Part shown: in pieces, positions 12,661-20,083 of the stretch
Layout: each line of letters opens with the position of its first letter
How positions within the stretch are numbered: the stretch's first letter is position 1
From: an uncultured Clostridium sp.
GTDB lineage: Bacteria > Bacillota > Clostridia > Christensenellales > CAG-138
Reading direction: 5' to 3'
Assembly: GCA_900542285.1 (NCBI GenBank)
Contig: UQNF01000031.1
Span: 1-20,083 of the forward strand
DNA length: 20,083 nt
Program-made: the position numbers and the translations under genes
Notes under the pieces: model-generated
Database searches by the model: none
Told to the model about the DNA's origin: nothing
Seen by the model: the letters and a program-made list of their open reading frames with translations, nothing else

Positions 12661-14064
12661 ATGCTTAAGATCACCTTTGCCGAAGCGGCAGCTGCGTGCG
12701 GCGGAGTCCTGATGGGGACCGGGCGTATGGGCGCGGAGCATGTTGAGGACGAATACATTTCTCAAATCTGTGTGGACAGCCGCATGGTCGCTCCCGCAGC
12801 GCTTTTTATCGCACTCAAGGGCGAACGCGTGGACGGCCACGACTATATCGCCGCTGCCATTGCAAGGGGTGCGCATTGCGCAATAAGCGAGCGTGACGTT
12901 CCGTACTGTCATATTCGCGTTGACAGCAGTCTTGCCGCCATGCAAAGGCTTGCCGCATACCTCAGGCGTAAGAGCGGCATCCCCGTAATCGCCGTCGTGG
13001 GTAGCGTTGGCAAGACGAGCACGCGGCAGATGCTCAGCTGCGTTTTGGGAAAGAAGTACAATATCCTCAGCACCAGCGGCAATTTTAACAACGAATACGG
13101 ACTCCCGCAGATCCTTTTCGGGCTGAGTCCGGAGCATGAGCTGGCTGTGCTGGAGCTTGGCATAAGCAATTTCGGAGAAATGGACAGGCTCGGCGCAATC
13201 GCTGCGCCCGACTATGCCGTCTATACAAACATAGGGCAGATGCACCTTGAAAACCTTGGCGACCGTGACGGCGTTTTCAAGGCCAAGATGGAGCTTGTAA
13301 AGCACATGAACCCGAACGGACGGCTTTTCTTGAACGGAGCGGACGACAAGCTTCGCGGCGGAAGCTATCCCCTGCCCGTGACCTTCTTCGGCATGGATGA
13401 AAGCTATGCCATATACCCAAGCGACATCGTGCAGCACGGGCTTTTAAGCACCTCGTTCATCCTTCACTTCAACAATACGGAGCCGCACTGCTCTGTCCGT
13501 GTCAATATGCCTGCGATAGGGCTTCACATGGTGCAGAATGCGGTCGCCGCCGCAAATGCAGCCGTAATGCTGGGGCTTACCCCCGAACAGATCGCCGACG
13601 GAATAGAGAGCTATTCCCCGGTCGGCAGACGAGGACGCATAGTGACCGCCGGAAGCTTTACGATTGTGGATGACTGCTACAATGCAGGCCCCGATTCCAT
13701 GCGAGCCTCCATTCTTGCGCTTCCCAAGCAGGGCAGAAGGAAGGCACTGCTGGGCGATATGCTGGAGCTTGGCGAAGGATCGCAGCAGCAGCACTATGAG
13801 CTTGGAAGGTTCTGCGCGGAAGCAGGGCTTGATATGCTGTTCGTTTCGGGCAGCGAAGCCCGTTTCATCGCCCGTGGGGCAGCCGATGCAGGAATGAAGC
13901 AGGTTTTCCTGCTGGACGCTTTTTCAACGGCGGACAATGCGCCCGATCAGGCAGCAGCCTTCATCCTGGCAAAGATGCAGCCCGATGACGTGCTGCTTGT
14001 AAAGGCATCGCGAGGCATGAAATTCGAAAAAATTATCGATTCTATTCTGGAGGGCATTCAATGA
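12661..14064 (+). CDS. murF: UDP-MurNAc-tripeptide--D-Ala-D-Ala ligase (MurF)
   Basis: A 467-residue cytoplasmic Mur ligase that adds the D-Ala-D-Ala made by Ddl to the UDP-MurNAc tripeptide. The N-terminal domain has ICVDSRMVAPAALFIALKGE, the MurF/MurE uridine-binding pattern. The central domain has the P-loop GSVGKTSTR (from G114), SGNFNNEYGLP, LELGISNFGEM and the DYAVYTNIGQMHLENLG segment. The C-terminal domain includes SPVGRRGRIV, VDDCYNAGPDSM and LLGDMLELGE. The start at 12661 follows GGAGGAGG (12649-12656); the ATG at 12643 overlaps the ddl stop but lies on this ribosome site. It overlaps rdgB by 4 nt. The pairing ddl-murF is common and functionally direct. Confidence 0.96.
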   Translation: MLKITFAEAAAACGGVLMGTGRMGAEHVEDEYISQICVDSRMVAPAALFIALKGERVDGHDYIAAAIARGAHCAISERDVPYCHIRVDSSLAAMQRLAAYLRRKSGIPVIAVVGSVGKTSTRQMLSCVLGKKYNILSTSGNFNNEYGLPQILFGLSPEHELAVLELGISNFGEMDRLGAIAAPDYAVYTNIGQMHLENLGDRDGVFKAKMELVKHMNPNGRLFLNGADDKLRGGSYPLPVTFFGMDESYAIYPSDIVQHGLLSTSFILHFNNTEPHCSVRVNMPAIGLHMVQNAVAAANAAVMLGLTPEQIADGIESYSPVGRRGRIVTAGSFTIVDDCYNAGPDSMRASILALPKQGRRKALLGDMLELGEGSQQQHYELGRFCAEAGLDMLFVSGSEARFIARGAADAGMKQVFLLDAFSTADNAPDQAAAFILAKMQPDDVLLVKASRGMKFEKIIDSILEGIQ

Positions 14065-14666
14065 AACTTGTAATAGCATCAAATAATTTTCACAAGATCG
14101 AGGAGATAAAGGACATTCTCGGCTCTCATTTTGAAAGCATTCAATCCATGCGCGAGGCGCATATAGAGCTTGATGTCGACGAGAATGCCGACAGCTTCAT
14201 GGGCAACGCGCGGCTGAAGGCTGCCGCCTGCGCAAGGCTGCTCCCCGGCTATGCGGTCCTGGCCGACGATTCGGGGCTCTGTGTCGATGCGCTTAATGGC
14301 GAGCCGGGCGTATGCTCCGCACGCTATGCCGGCAGCGGACATAACGACGCCGAAAACCGTCAGAAGCTTCTCCACAATTTGAGAAATGTTCCCTTGGATA
14401 AGCGCGACGCTCATTTTGCCTGCGCAATGGTGCTCATCCTGCCCGACGGCTCCGAGATCAACTCCTACGGCACCGTTGATGGACGCATACTCTTCGGCGA
14501 AAAGGGCGAAAACGGCTTCGGCTACGATTCGCTGTTCCTCTACGAGCCTGCAGGAAAGACCTTTGCGGAGATAAGCCCTGCACTCAAGAATCAGGTCAGC
14601 CATCGCCGCAATGCACTCATGCTCATGCTCGGCGCTCTGAACGAAAAAACGGACGGCAGGGAATGA
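14061..14666 (+). CDS. rdgB: XTP/dITP diphosphatase (RdgB/HAM1)
   Basis: A 201-residue nucleotide pyrophosphatase that hydrolyses dITP, XTP and ITP to monophosphates and keeps deaminated purines out of DNA and RNA. Motifs: IASNNFHKIEEI at the N-terminus (substrate loop, S7-K12), VLADDSGLCVDALNGEPGVCSARYAG with the metal-binding D69-D70, GENGFGYDSLFL and the C-terminal KNQVSHRRNALMLM. Length is normal. GGAGGG (14049-14054) lies 6 nt before the ATG, and the start overlaps the murF stop by 4 nt (ATGA). The next gene also starts on its own stop codon, so the three are very likely translated together. Confidence 0.96.
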   Translation: MKLVIASNNFHKIEEIKDILGSHFESIQSMREAHIELDVDENADSFMGNARLKAAACARLLPGYAVLADDSGLCVDALNGEPGVCSARYAGSGHNDAENRQKLLHNLRNVPLDKRDAHFACAMVLILPDGSEINSYGTVDGRILFGEKGENGFGYDSLFLYEPAGKTFAEISPALKNQVSHRRNALMLMLGALNEKTDGRE

Positions 14667-15160
14667 AAAGGATAGGGATAATCAGCGACACCCACGGTGA
14701 CGCCTCGGCAATTCGCGCCTGCGCCATTCTTGGAGCGGAGGCAGACGAATGGTATCATCTTGGCGATCACGCTTCGGATACCGAGATATTAAGGCGATAC
14801 ACCGATAAACCCATCTATTCCGTGCAGGGAAACTGCGACTATAATGCCGGCATCCCATTAAGCAGGGTCATGCAGGTCGAGGGGCGGAGGGTGCTTCTCA
14901 TGCACGGCCACGGATACGGTGTTGCGCCGAAATACACCTATCGCGCCTGCCTCTATGCGGAGGAGCAGGAATGCGATGTGCTTCTTTACGGGCATACTCA
15001 TGTTTCTGAGATTTCTACGTACGGAAGCATTCTTATTGTCAACCCCGGCAGCCCGTCGCAGCCAAGGGGCGGAAGAGCTCCTTCATTCGCAATGATGAAG
15101 ATAGACGGAAGCAGGGCCGACGCAAGGATAATCGGCCTTGATAAGAGATTTGATTATTAA
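14663..15160 (+). CDS. YfcE-type metallophosphoesterase
   Basis: A 165-residue calcineurin-like phosphoesterase of the MJ0936/YfcE/YsnB type. All metal motifs are present: ISDTHGD (D9, H11), WYHLGDHASD, VQGNCD, LMHGHGYGV and LLYGHTHVSEI, followed by NPGSPSQPRGG. Proteins of this type hydrolyse phosphodiesters in vitro; the natural substrate is unsettled. The start overlaps the rdgB stop by 4 nt with only a weak site (GGCAGGGA) before it, which suggests translational coupling. The order rdgB then this phosphoesterase is often seen in Firmicutes, pointing to a link with nucleotide housekeeping (inference). Confidence 0.93.
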   Translation: MKRIGIISDTHGDASAIRACAILGAEADEWYHLGDHASDTEILRRYTDKPIYSVQGNCDYNAGIPLSRVMQVEGRRVLLMHGHGYGVAPKYTYRACLYAEEQECDVLLYGHTHVSEISTYGSILIVNPGSPSQPRGGRAPSFAMMKIDGSRADARIIGLDKRFDY

Positions 15161-15177
15161 TCAGGAGGATTCATAAT

Positions 15178-16962
15178 ATGTTGACAACCGTAAACGAAAG
15201 AATAGCAGCGGTTCGCGGGCTTATGAAAGCAAACGGGATCTCTGCCATTATCATTCCCGGAGCGGATCCGCACATGAGCGAATACTTCTCCGAGCATTGG
15301 GCGACCACCACCTTCATCTCCGGCTTTACGGGAGAGACCGGCACAGTCGTTATCACCATGGATATGGCCGGACTTTGGACGGACGGCAGGTACTACATCC
15401 AGGCCGCCAACGAGCTGAGCGGAAGCGAGGTCGTTCTCTTTAGGGCAAGCGAGCCGGAGACCAAAAAGATCCCGGACTACCTGCTCGACAATCTCGCAGA
15501 AGGCTCAGTGGTCGGCATCAACGGCAAGCTCTTCTCTGCCACCTATGTGAAGACCCTCAAGGAAAAGTGGGCCGCAAAGAACATCACCATCAATACCGAT
15601 GTTGACTTTGCAAACGACATATGGGAAAACCGTCCCATCGAGGAGCACACCCCCGTCTACTGCCTCGGCGTTGAATACGCAGGCAAGACCGCCGCAGAGA
15701 AGCTGCAGGATGTACGCGAAGAGCTCAAAAAGCTTGGCGCAGATTCCCTCGTGATAAGCAAGCTCGATAATATCGCTTGGCTTCTGAATCTCCGCGCAAA
15801 CGATGTTATGTGCAACCCCGTCCTTATCGCCTATGCGCTTATCCTTGGCGACAAGACCATGCTGTTCACCGATTTGGCAAGGGTCGGAGAGGATGTAAGC
15901 AGCGAGCTTAGCGCAAACTCAGTCGAGCTCAGGGAATATGACGAAATCTTCGCCGTACTTCCCGGCATTTCCGAAGAGCATACCGTTGTCTGCGATGAAA
16001 ACGAAGCAAACGCAAGCCTGTACGAGGCCTGTGCAGCCAACCCCAAGCTCACCGTGATAAACAAGTCAAACCCCATCGTCCTGCTCAAGGCCTGCAAGAA
16101 TGAGGTTGAGACCGAAAACACCTATAAGGCCTATCTTTACGACGGCATTGCCGAGGCAGAGTTCTACGCCTGGCTGGAAGATGAGATGGAGTTTGGCCAC
16201 GAGCACACCGAATGGACCCTCTCCGAAAAGCTCCATTCCTTCCGCGCAGAGCAGCCCGGCTTCAAGGGCGACAGCTTCACCGCAATAATCGCCGTGCGTG
16301 AAAATGCTGCTATGATGCACTACGGCCCTCAGCCCGATACCGCAAAGAAGGTCGAGCATGCGCATCTCCTGCTCAACGACAGCGGCGGACAATACCTGAC
16401 CGGAACCACCGATACCACCCGCACCATCGCCATGGGCGAGATCTCCGATGAGGAGCGTCGGGACTTCACCCTCGTTGTCAAGGGCGTTATCGCACTCTCC
16501 ACCGCCAAGTTCAAGGAGGGTATCTGCGGCAAGAATCTCGATGTTCTGGCGCGTCAGCCCGTATGGCAGCTCGGCATTGACTACCGTTGCGGCACCGGCC
16601 ACGGCGTGGGCTATCTTCTCAATGTCCACGAAGGCCCCCATGGCTTCAGCTCCGAAGTTCCGCTCCGCGAAGGCATGGTCGTCACCATTGAGCCTGGCGT
16701 ATACACCGAAGGCTCTCACGGCATCCGCATTGAGAACACCGTCGTCGTCCGCAAGGATGTCAAGACCGAGTATGCCCAGTTCTATCGCTTTGACACCTTT
16801 ACCGTCGTTCCCATCGATACGGACTGCCTCGACATCGAGCTCATGACCAAGGCCGAGATCGATTGGCTCAACGCCTATCATGCCCATGTCTATGAGACCG
16901 TCGCTCCGCATCTTTCCGAGCGCGCAAGGTCCTGGCTTGCAAGAAAGACCAAGCGTATTTGA
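15178..16962 (+). CDS. pepP: Xaa-Pro aminopeptidase (M24B, long form)
   Basis: A 594-residue cytoplasmic dimetal aminopeptidase that removes N-terminal residues preceding proline. The order is creatinase-like N domain (about 1-130), a second creatinase-like domain (about 155-310), the pita-bread catalytic domain (about 320-530) and the short M24 C-terminal tail. Metal ligands are all visible: D401 in LNDSGGQYLTGTTDTTRT and D412 in the same segment, H475 in GTGHGVGYLL, E505 in TIEPGVY and E519 in IRIENTV; the accessory H484 is in NVHEGPHG. It is the long three-domain class, not the about 350-440-residue short class. CAGGAGG precedes the start with an AT-rich 10-nt spacer. Codon use is very biased, suggesting high expression. 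Confidence 0.93.
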   Translation: MLTTVNERIAAVRGLMKANGISAIIIPGADPHMSEYFSEHWATTTFISGFTGETGTVVITMDMAGLWTDGRYYIQAANELSGSEVVLFRASEPETKKIPDYLLDNLAEGSVVGINGKLFSATYVKTLKEKWAAKNITINTDVDFANDIWENRPIEEHTPVYCLGVEYAGKTAAEKLQDVREELKKLGADSLVISKLDNIAWLLNLRANDVMCNPVLIAYALILGDKTMLFTDLARVGEDVSSELSANSVELREYDEIFAVLPGISEEHTVVCDENEANASLYEACAANPKLTVINKSNPIVLLKACKNEVETENTYKAYLYDGIAEAEFYAWLEDEMEFGHEHTEWTLSEKLHSFRAEQPGFKGDSFTAIIAVRENAAMMHYGPQPDTAKKVEHAHLLLNDSGGQYLTGTTDTTRTIAMGEISDEERRDFTLVVKGVIALSTAKFKEGICGKNLDVLARQPVWQLGIDYRCGTGHGVGYLLNVHEGPHGFSSEVPLREGMVVTIEPGVYTEGSHGIRIENTVVVRKDVKTEYAQFYRFDTFTVVPIDTDCLDIELMTKAEIDWLNAYHAHVYETVAPHLSERARSWLARKTKRI

Positions 16963-16974
16963 TAAAGCTGCTCA

Positions 16975-16994
16975 GGGGGCCGATTCCGGCCCCC
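16975..16994. other. Perfect GC hairpin between pepP and the HD gene
   Basis: GGGGGCCG (16975-16982) and CGGCCCCC (16987-16994) form 8 perfect pairs around ATTC. It starts 13 nt after the pepP stop and is followed by ATTAAATATT, not a T run. It ends 12 nt before the likely HD start codon, occupying the place of a Shine-Dalgarno. It may be a weak terminator or a translation-control stem. Confidence 0.6.
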
Positions 16995-17006
16995 ATTAAA
17001 TATTCC

Positions 17007-17450
17007 ATGAGCAAACTGATAAAACTTGCATATGAAATAGCCGAAAAAGCCCACCGCAGTCAGCTTGATAAAGCCGGTCGGCCCTATATCGAGCATCCCA
17101 AGGCGGTCGCAGCCTTTGTTGACGGCGAGGACGCCAAGGTCACAGCGCTGCTCCACGATGTAATGGAGGACACCTCCGTCACGGCAGACGAGCTTGCCGC
17201 CGCAGGCATCCCTACGCACATCGTTGAAGCCCTCGTTCTTCTGACCCACCGCAGCTGCGACAGCTACGATGAATACATTCAGCGTCTCCGCAACAATAGA
17301 CTGGCGGCTCGGGTGAAGCTTGCCGACCTTCGGCACAATTCCGACCTGTCGCGCCTGCCCGTCATCAATCCGAAGGATCTCGCTCGAACGGAGAAATACC
17401 GCCGCTACATCGAGATGCTCAGCCACGACATAGAGCACTGCAGTGAATGA
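17007..17450 (+). CDS. HD-domain phosphohydrolase, RelA/SpoT hydrolase-like
   Basis: A small protein of 147 residues made of a single HD domain. Motifs: KAHRSQLDKAGRPYIEHPKAVA (the HxxxxxxxGxPYxxHP pattern of ppGpp hydrolases), VTALLHDVMEDT (the HD pair and ED), and VKLADLRHNSD (KxADxxHN). It resembles small alarmone hydrolases or other guanosine polyphosphate HD enzymes, but no synthetase domain is present. Substrate is not proven. The start is uncertain: the frame opens with TTG 16959, overlapping the pepP stop as TTGA, while ATG 17007 gives the family N-terminus (SKLIKLAYEIAEKAH) but has no Shine-Dalgarno and follows a strong GC hairpin. I prefer 17007 from the family pattern. It is the last gene of the rightward run; no clear terminator follows. 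Confidence 0.85.
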   Translation: MSKLIKLAYEIAEKAHRSQLDKAGRPYIEHPKAVAAFVDGEDAKVTALLHDVMEDTSVTADELAAAGIPTHIVEALVLLTHRSCDSYDEYIQRLRNNRLAARVKLADLRHNSDLSRLPVINPKDLARTEKYRRYIEMLSHDIEHCSE

Positions 17451-17916
17451 TCCCTTCAAAATCCGATTATGCCGCCGAGCTTGCAAAGGTGATCATTGCA
17501 CTGACACGAACGGCTCTCATCTATTGTGACCGACGGGCTTCCCTGTGCTGAAAACCCTACGCACATCCATTCTTTTGTCCCCTCTTCACAGCGTTGTTTA
17601 TATCCTTTAGCTCACAATCGTAAACGTATGCTCGAGCATGGGTTCTAATACCGGTACTTGATTTGTATTTTTTGCATAAACCGACCGCGAAACGAAAAAA
17701 GAGCACTTCTCGGAATCGCTCTAAGAAGTGCTCTTGGACATTGTTCAAACCTGATACCGTCTTGCCTGAAATTCGCAACGATTCGCATATTCGCAAAGAA
17801 GCGCTATTCTTCGGGAATTTGCGGTCAAACTGCTGTTAAAGCAGGGACGGAACCATCTCAAAGCCACATGACATAGTAAAGCTGTAGCCTATTTCACACT
17901 ATTTCCGGCTTTTTTC
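17451..17916. other. Intergenic stretch between convergent genes
   Basis: No credible gene is seen in 466 bp. A leftward 79-codon frame (17557-17796) crosses a terminator and lacks a ribosome site. Contents: the leftward terminator at 17694-17735, and three copies of ATTCGCA (17771-17777, 17781-17787, 17789-17795) just before a GC-poor stretch near lysS. Composition is less biased than in the genes either side. Confidence 0.6.
17694..17735 (-). terminator. Rho-independent terminator of greA-lysS
   Basis: AAGAGCACTTCT (17699-17710) and AGAAGTGCTCTT (17724-17735) form a perfect 12-bp stem around 13 nt. On the minus strand it is followed by a T6 run (plus-strand A 17695-17700). It lies about 180 nt past the lysS stop, so the mRNA would have a long 3' tail unless it ends another unit. 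Confidence 0.85.
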
Positions 17917-19413
17917 TCAGTCCAATGGCTTCATTGTGGGGAACAGCAGCACGTCCCTGATGGAGGGGGAATCGGTGAGCAGCATCATGATGCGGTCGAT
18001 GCCGAAGCCGATGCCTCCGGTGGGGGGCATACCGTACTCAAGAGCACAGATGAAGTTCTCGTCGATGGGCATGGCCTCGTCGTCGCCCTTGGCCTTTTCC
18101 TGAGCCTGCTGCTCGAATCTTGCACGCTGATCGATGGGGTCGTTAAGCTCGCTGAAGGCGTTGCAGTACTCTGCGCCTGCGATGAAAAGCTCAAAGCGCT
18201 CGACAAGATTGGGGTTATCGGGCTTGCGCTTGGTGAGCGGAGAGACCTCAACGGGGTAGTCGATGATAAAGGTGGGCTGGATGAGCTTGGATTCAACAAA
18301 CTCATCGAAAGCCTTGAACAGGACCTTGCCGACGGAAGCCGTTTTGTCCTCGATCTCAAGACCGAGGGACTTGGCCTTTTCGATCGCCTCGGCGCCGTCA
18401 CGGCAGGCATAGAAGTCGATGCCGGTGTGCTCAAGCACGGCATCGTTCATGCTCTGGCGGCGGAACGGAGGGGTAAGGTCGATCTGCTGTCCGCGGTAGG
18501 TTATTACGGTGGTGCCAAGCACGCTCTTTGCGCAGTGTGCAAGCAGGTTCTCGGCAAGCTCCATCATTCCGTGGTAATCGGTATAAGCCTGATAAAGCTC
18601 AAGGCTGGTGTATTCGGGGTTGTGGGTAGCGTCCATGCCCTCGTTGCGGAACTGGTGTCCAAGCTCGTAGACCCTTTCAAGACCGCCGACAATGCACATC
18701 TTGAGGGGAAGCTCGGTGGCAATACGCAGATAGACATCCATATCGAGCGCATTGTAATGGCTGATGAAGGGCCTGGCGTTTGCGCCGCTGGCAACGGTGC
18801 CTATGATGGGCGTCTCCACCTCTATGAAATCCTGAGCGTTGAGATAACGCCTTATCTCGGCGGTTATCTTGCTGCGCTTGATGAAGGTCTCGCGTACATC
18901 GGGGTTCATGATCAGGTCAACATAGCGGCGGCGGTAGCGAGTATCCACATCGGTAAGCCCATGGAACTTCTCGGGAAGGGGGCGGAGGGACTTGCTGAGG
19001 ATCTCAACGCTCGTGCAGTGGATGGATATCTCACCCGTCTTGGTGGTGAAGACCTTGCCGCGGATGCCGATTATATCGCCGATATCGTAGGTTTTGAAGT
19101 CGGCGTAGCTCTCTTCGCCAACGTCATCGCGGCGAACGTATAGCTGTATGTCGCCCTTTGCATCACGGATGGAAGCAAAGCTTGCCTTGCCCATGATGCG
19201 CTTGGACATCATGCGCCCTGCAAGGCTAACCTCCTTGTCCTCGTAATCGGAGTAGTTGTCCTTAATGTCGGTGCTGTATGCGCTGCGGTCGAACTTCACG
19301 GCGGCATAGGGGTCCTTGCCTGCAGCGACCAATGCATTCAGCTTATCGCGTCTTATCTTTAACAGCTCGCTCATCTCCGCCTCGTTGGCGGGGTTCTGCT
19401 TGATCTCTTCCAT
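17917..19413 (-). CDS. lysS: Lysyl-tRNA synthetase, class II
   Basis: A 498-residue enzyme charging tRNA-Lys. The N-terminal helix is followed by an OB-fold anticodon-binding domain (about 60-150: VSLAGRMMSKRIMGKASFAS, IRDAKGDIQLYV). The class II core has motif 1 (YLNAQDFIEVETPIIG), motif 2 (HQFRNEGMDATHNPEYTSLE) and motif 3 (GIGFGIDRIMMLLTDSPSIR, then DVLLFPTMKP). The lysine pocket segment AGAEYCNAFSELNDP is present. Length is the family norm. AAAGGA lies 6 nt before the ATG. It sits 27 nt downstream of greA in the same direction and is expected to share its transcript; greA-lysS is a frequent Firmicute pair. Confidence 0.98.
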   Translation of the reverse strand: MEEIKQNPANEAEMSELLKIRRDKLNALVAAGKDPYAAVKFDRSAYSTDIKDNYSDYEDKEVSLAGRMMSKRIMGKASFASIRDAKGDIQLYVRRDDVGEESYADFKTYDIGDIIGIRGKVFTTKTGEISIHCTSVEILSKSLRPLPEKFHGLTDVDTRYRRRYVDLIMNPDVRETFIKRSKITAEIRRYLNAQDFIEVETPIIGTVASGANARPFISHYNALDMDVYLRIATELPLKMCIVGGLERVYELGHQFRNEGMDATHNPEYTSLELYQAYTDYHGMMELAENLLAHCAKSVLGTTVITYRGQQIDLTPPFRRQSMNDAVLEHTGIDFYACRDGAEAIEKAKSLGLEIEDKTASVGKVLFKAFDEFVESKLIQPTFIIDYPVEVSPLTKRKPDNPNLVERFELFIAGAEYCNAFSELNDPIDQRARFEQQAQEKAKGDDEAMPIDENFICALEYGMPPTGGIGFGIDRIMMLLTDSPSIRDVLLFPTMKPLD

Positions 19414-19440
19414 AATTATCCTTTTCTTATCTAAAATGTA

Positions 19441-19920
19441 TTACAGGCTGATGTCCAGCACCTTGACCTTCATCATGCCGCCGGGGGTCATGATGTCACG
19501 CTCCTCGCCTACCTTGGCGCCCAAAAGACCTCCGCCGATGGGAGAATCGTTGGAAATAGTCTTGGGTTCGGCATCGATATCCGCTTCGGCAGAGCCGACG
19601 ATCCTGTATTCGTCCTCGATACCCAAGCCGATAAAGCTTATACGCACGAGCGAGCCCATGCTGATAACGCTGGAGTCAATGCTGCTTTCATCGATGATGA
19701 CGGCATTTTTGAGCTTGGCTTCAAGCTCGATGATCTCGCGCTCGTTCTGAGCCTGGGCTTCCTTTGCCGCATCGTATTCGGAGTTTTCGCTGAGGTCGCC
19801 GAAGGAACGCGCGACCGCTATATCCTCGGTGATCTCCTCCCTGCGCTTGGTGGAGAGGTACTCAAGCCTTTCCTGAAGTCTTTTGTAACCTTCGTTAGTA
19901 AGATGAATAGTGTCAGCCAT
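19441..19920 (-). CDS. greA: Transcription elongation factor GreA
   Basis: A 159-residue factor that enters the RNA polymerase secondary channel and stimulates cleavage of backtracked RNA. The N-terminal coiled coil (about 5-75) carries YLSTKRREEITEDIAVARSF and the acidic tip GDLSENSEYDAAKEAQ, whose D and E residues hold the catalytic Mg. The C-terminal FKBP-like domain has LVRISFIGLGIEDEYRIVGS, SNDSPIGGGLLGAKVGE and ends with VKVLDI. Length is normal. AGGAGG lies 7 nt before the ATG. It is the first gene of the greA-lysS operon, behind a consensus promoter. Confidence 0.98.
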   Translation of the reverse strand: MADTIHLTNEGYKRLQERLEYLSTKRREEITEDIAVARSFGDLSENSEYDAAKEAQAQNEREIIELEAKLKNAVIIDESSIDSSVISMGSLVRISFIGLGIEDEYRIVGSAEADIDAEPKTISNDSPIGGGLLGAKVGEERDIMTPGGMMKVKVLDISL

Positions 19921-19982
19921 ATTCTGCCTCCTGCTTAATCGTTCAAATCAATGAGCGGATTTTTATCCACTATAACCAATTA

Positions 19983-20011
19983 ATTATAAGAGTAAATCGA
20001 ACGCTTGTCAA
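19983..20011 (-). promoter_or_regulatory. Consensus promoter of greA-lysS
   Basis: On the minus strand TTGACA (20011-20006), a 17-bp spacer and TATAAT (19988-19983), both perfect. An A-rich tract (AGCAAAAAAAG) directly upstream resembles an UP element. A second TTGACA lies 24 bp further upstream without a matching -10. The leader is about 55 nt and includes TTATCCACT (19963-19971, plus strand), one base from a DnaA box. Confidence 0.85.
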
Positions 20012-20083
20012 CTTTTTTTGCTTTCGTAGATCGTGTCAAGTTCTTCTGGGAGAAATCAAGCGCAGGAATCGAGTGGCCGGAGT

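Noticed and set aside
16066..16911. 281-codon frame opposite pepP
   Set aside because: It is antisense to a clear M24 catalytic domain with every metal ligand in place; the frame stays open because of strong codon bias.
17771..17795. Three ATTCGCA copies as a small repeat array
   Set aside because: They are only 7 bp, unevenly spaced and few; not CRISPR-like and probably chance.
17557..17796. Leftward 79-codon frame after lysS
   Set aside because: It runs through a perfect 12-bp terminator stem and lacks start signals.
19963..19971. DnaA-like box in the greA leader
   Set aside because: A single site with one mismatch at a key base (TTATCCACT), with no others nearby.

Overview
The window looks like chromosomal DNA of an anaerobic, endospore-forming Firmicute of the Clostridia. 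The evidence is the spoIIGA-sigE pair, strong AGGAGG-type ribosome binding sites, near-consensus housekeeping promoters (TTGACA-17-TATAAT), a greA-lysS pair of Firmicute type, and mixed GC content with AT-rich intergenic DNA. I cannot name the genus from sequence alone.

Left part (1-6800), an accessory-looking region. Positions 1-392 hold no convincing gene but carry a row of hairpins and terminators pointing left. Next come a small PH/GRAM-like protein (393-869, -), a palindromic GATGAAAT repeat element (974-1077), and a tRNA-Leu(CAA) with its own promoter and terminator (1143-1229, -). The tRNA promoter lies inside the apparent 5' end of a truncated glycine-rich protein gene (1248-1853, +). 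Then follow an unknown acidic protein behind a strong promoter and a folded leader (2251-2961), a possible 24-residue peptide gene (3171-3245), a lipoprotein with a HEIWH zinc-protease motif (3283-5205), a GNAT acetyltransferase (5290-6060), and a cysteine-rich conserved protein whose last codons are displaced at an A AAA AAC heptamer (6104-6715).

Middle part (6803-11325). A lipid-anchored D,D-carboxypeptidase (VanY type, -) is divergent from spoIIGA-sigE. These two encode the sigma-E processing protease and pro-sigma-E, which start the mother-cell programme of sporulation. The 312-bp gap after sigE carries a cluster of DnaA boxes, four of them perfect and all in the same orientation. A MATE-family efflux pump (-) follows; its promoter sits so close to the ATG that the mRNA should be almost leaderless.

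Right part (11624-20083), housekeeping. A tightly packed rightward run contains ddl, murF, rdgB, a YfcE-type phosphoesterase, an aminopeptidase P and an HD-domain protein, with 4-nt overlaps at several junctions. Ddl and MurF make and attach the D-Ala-D-Ala end of the peptidoglycan precursor, the dipeptide that the VanY-type enzyme would trim. RdgB cleans the nucleotide pool. A leftward greA-lysS operon with a consensus promoter closes the window.

The observations most worth checking are the DnaA-box cluster outside any visible dnaA context, the A AAA AAC frame break, the structured leader at 2064-2250, the small ORF at 3171, and the symmetric, nearly leaderless MATE promoter. I saw no CRISPR array, intact insertion sequence, integrase or recognisable defence system.
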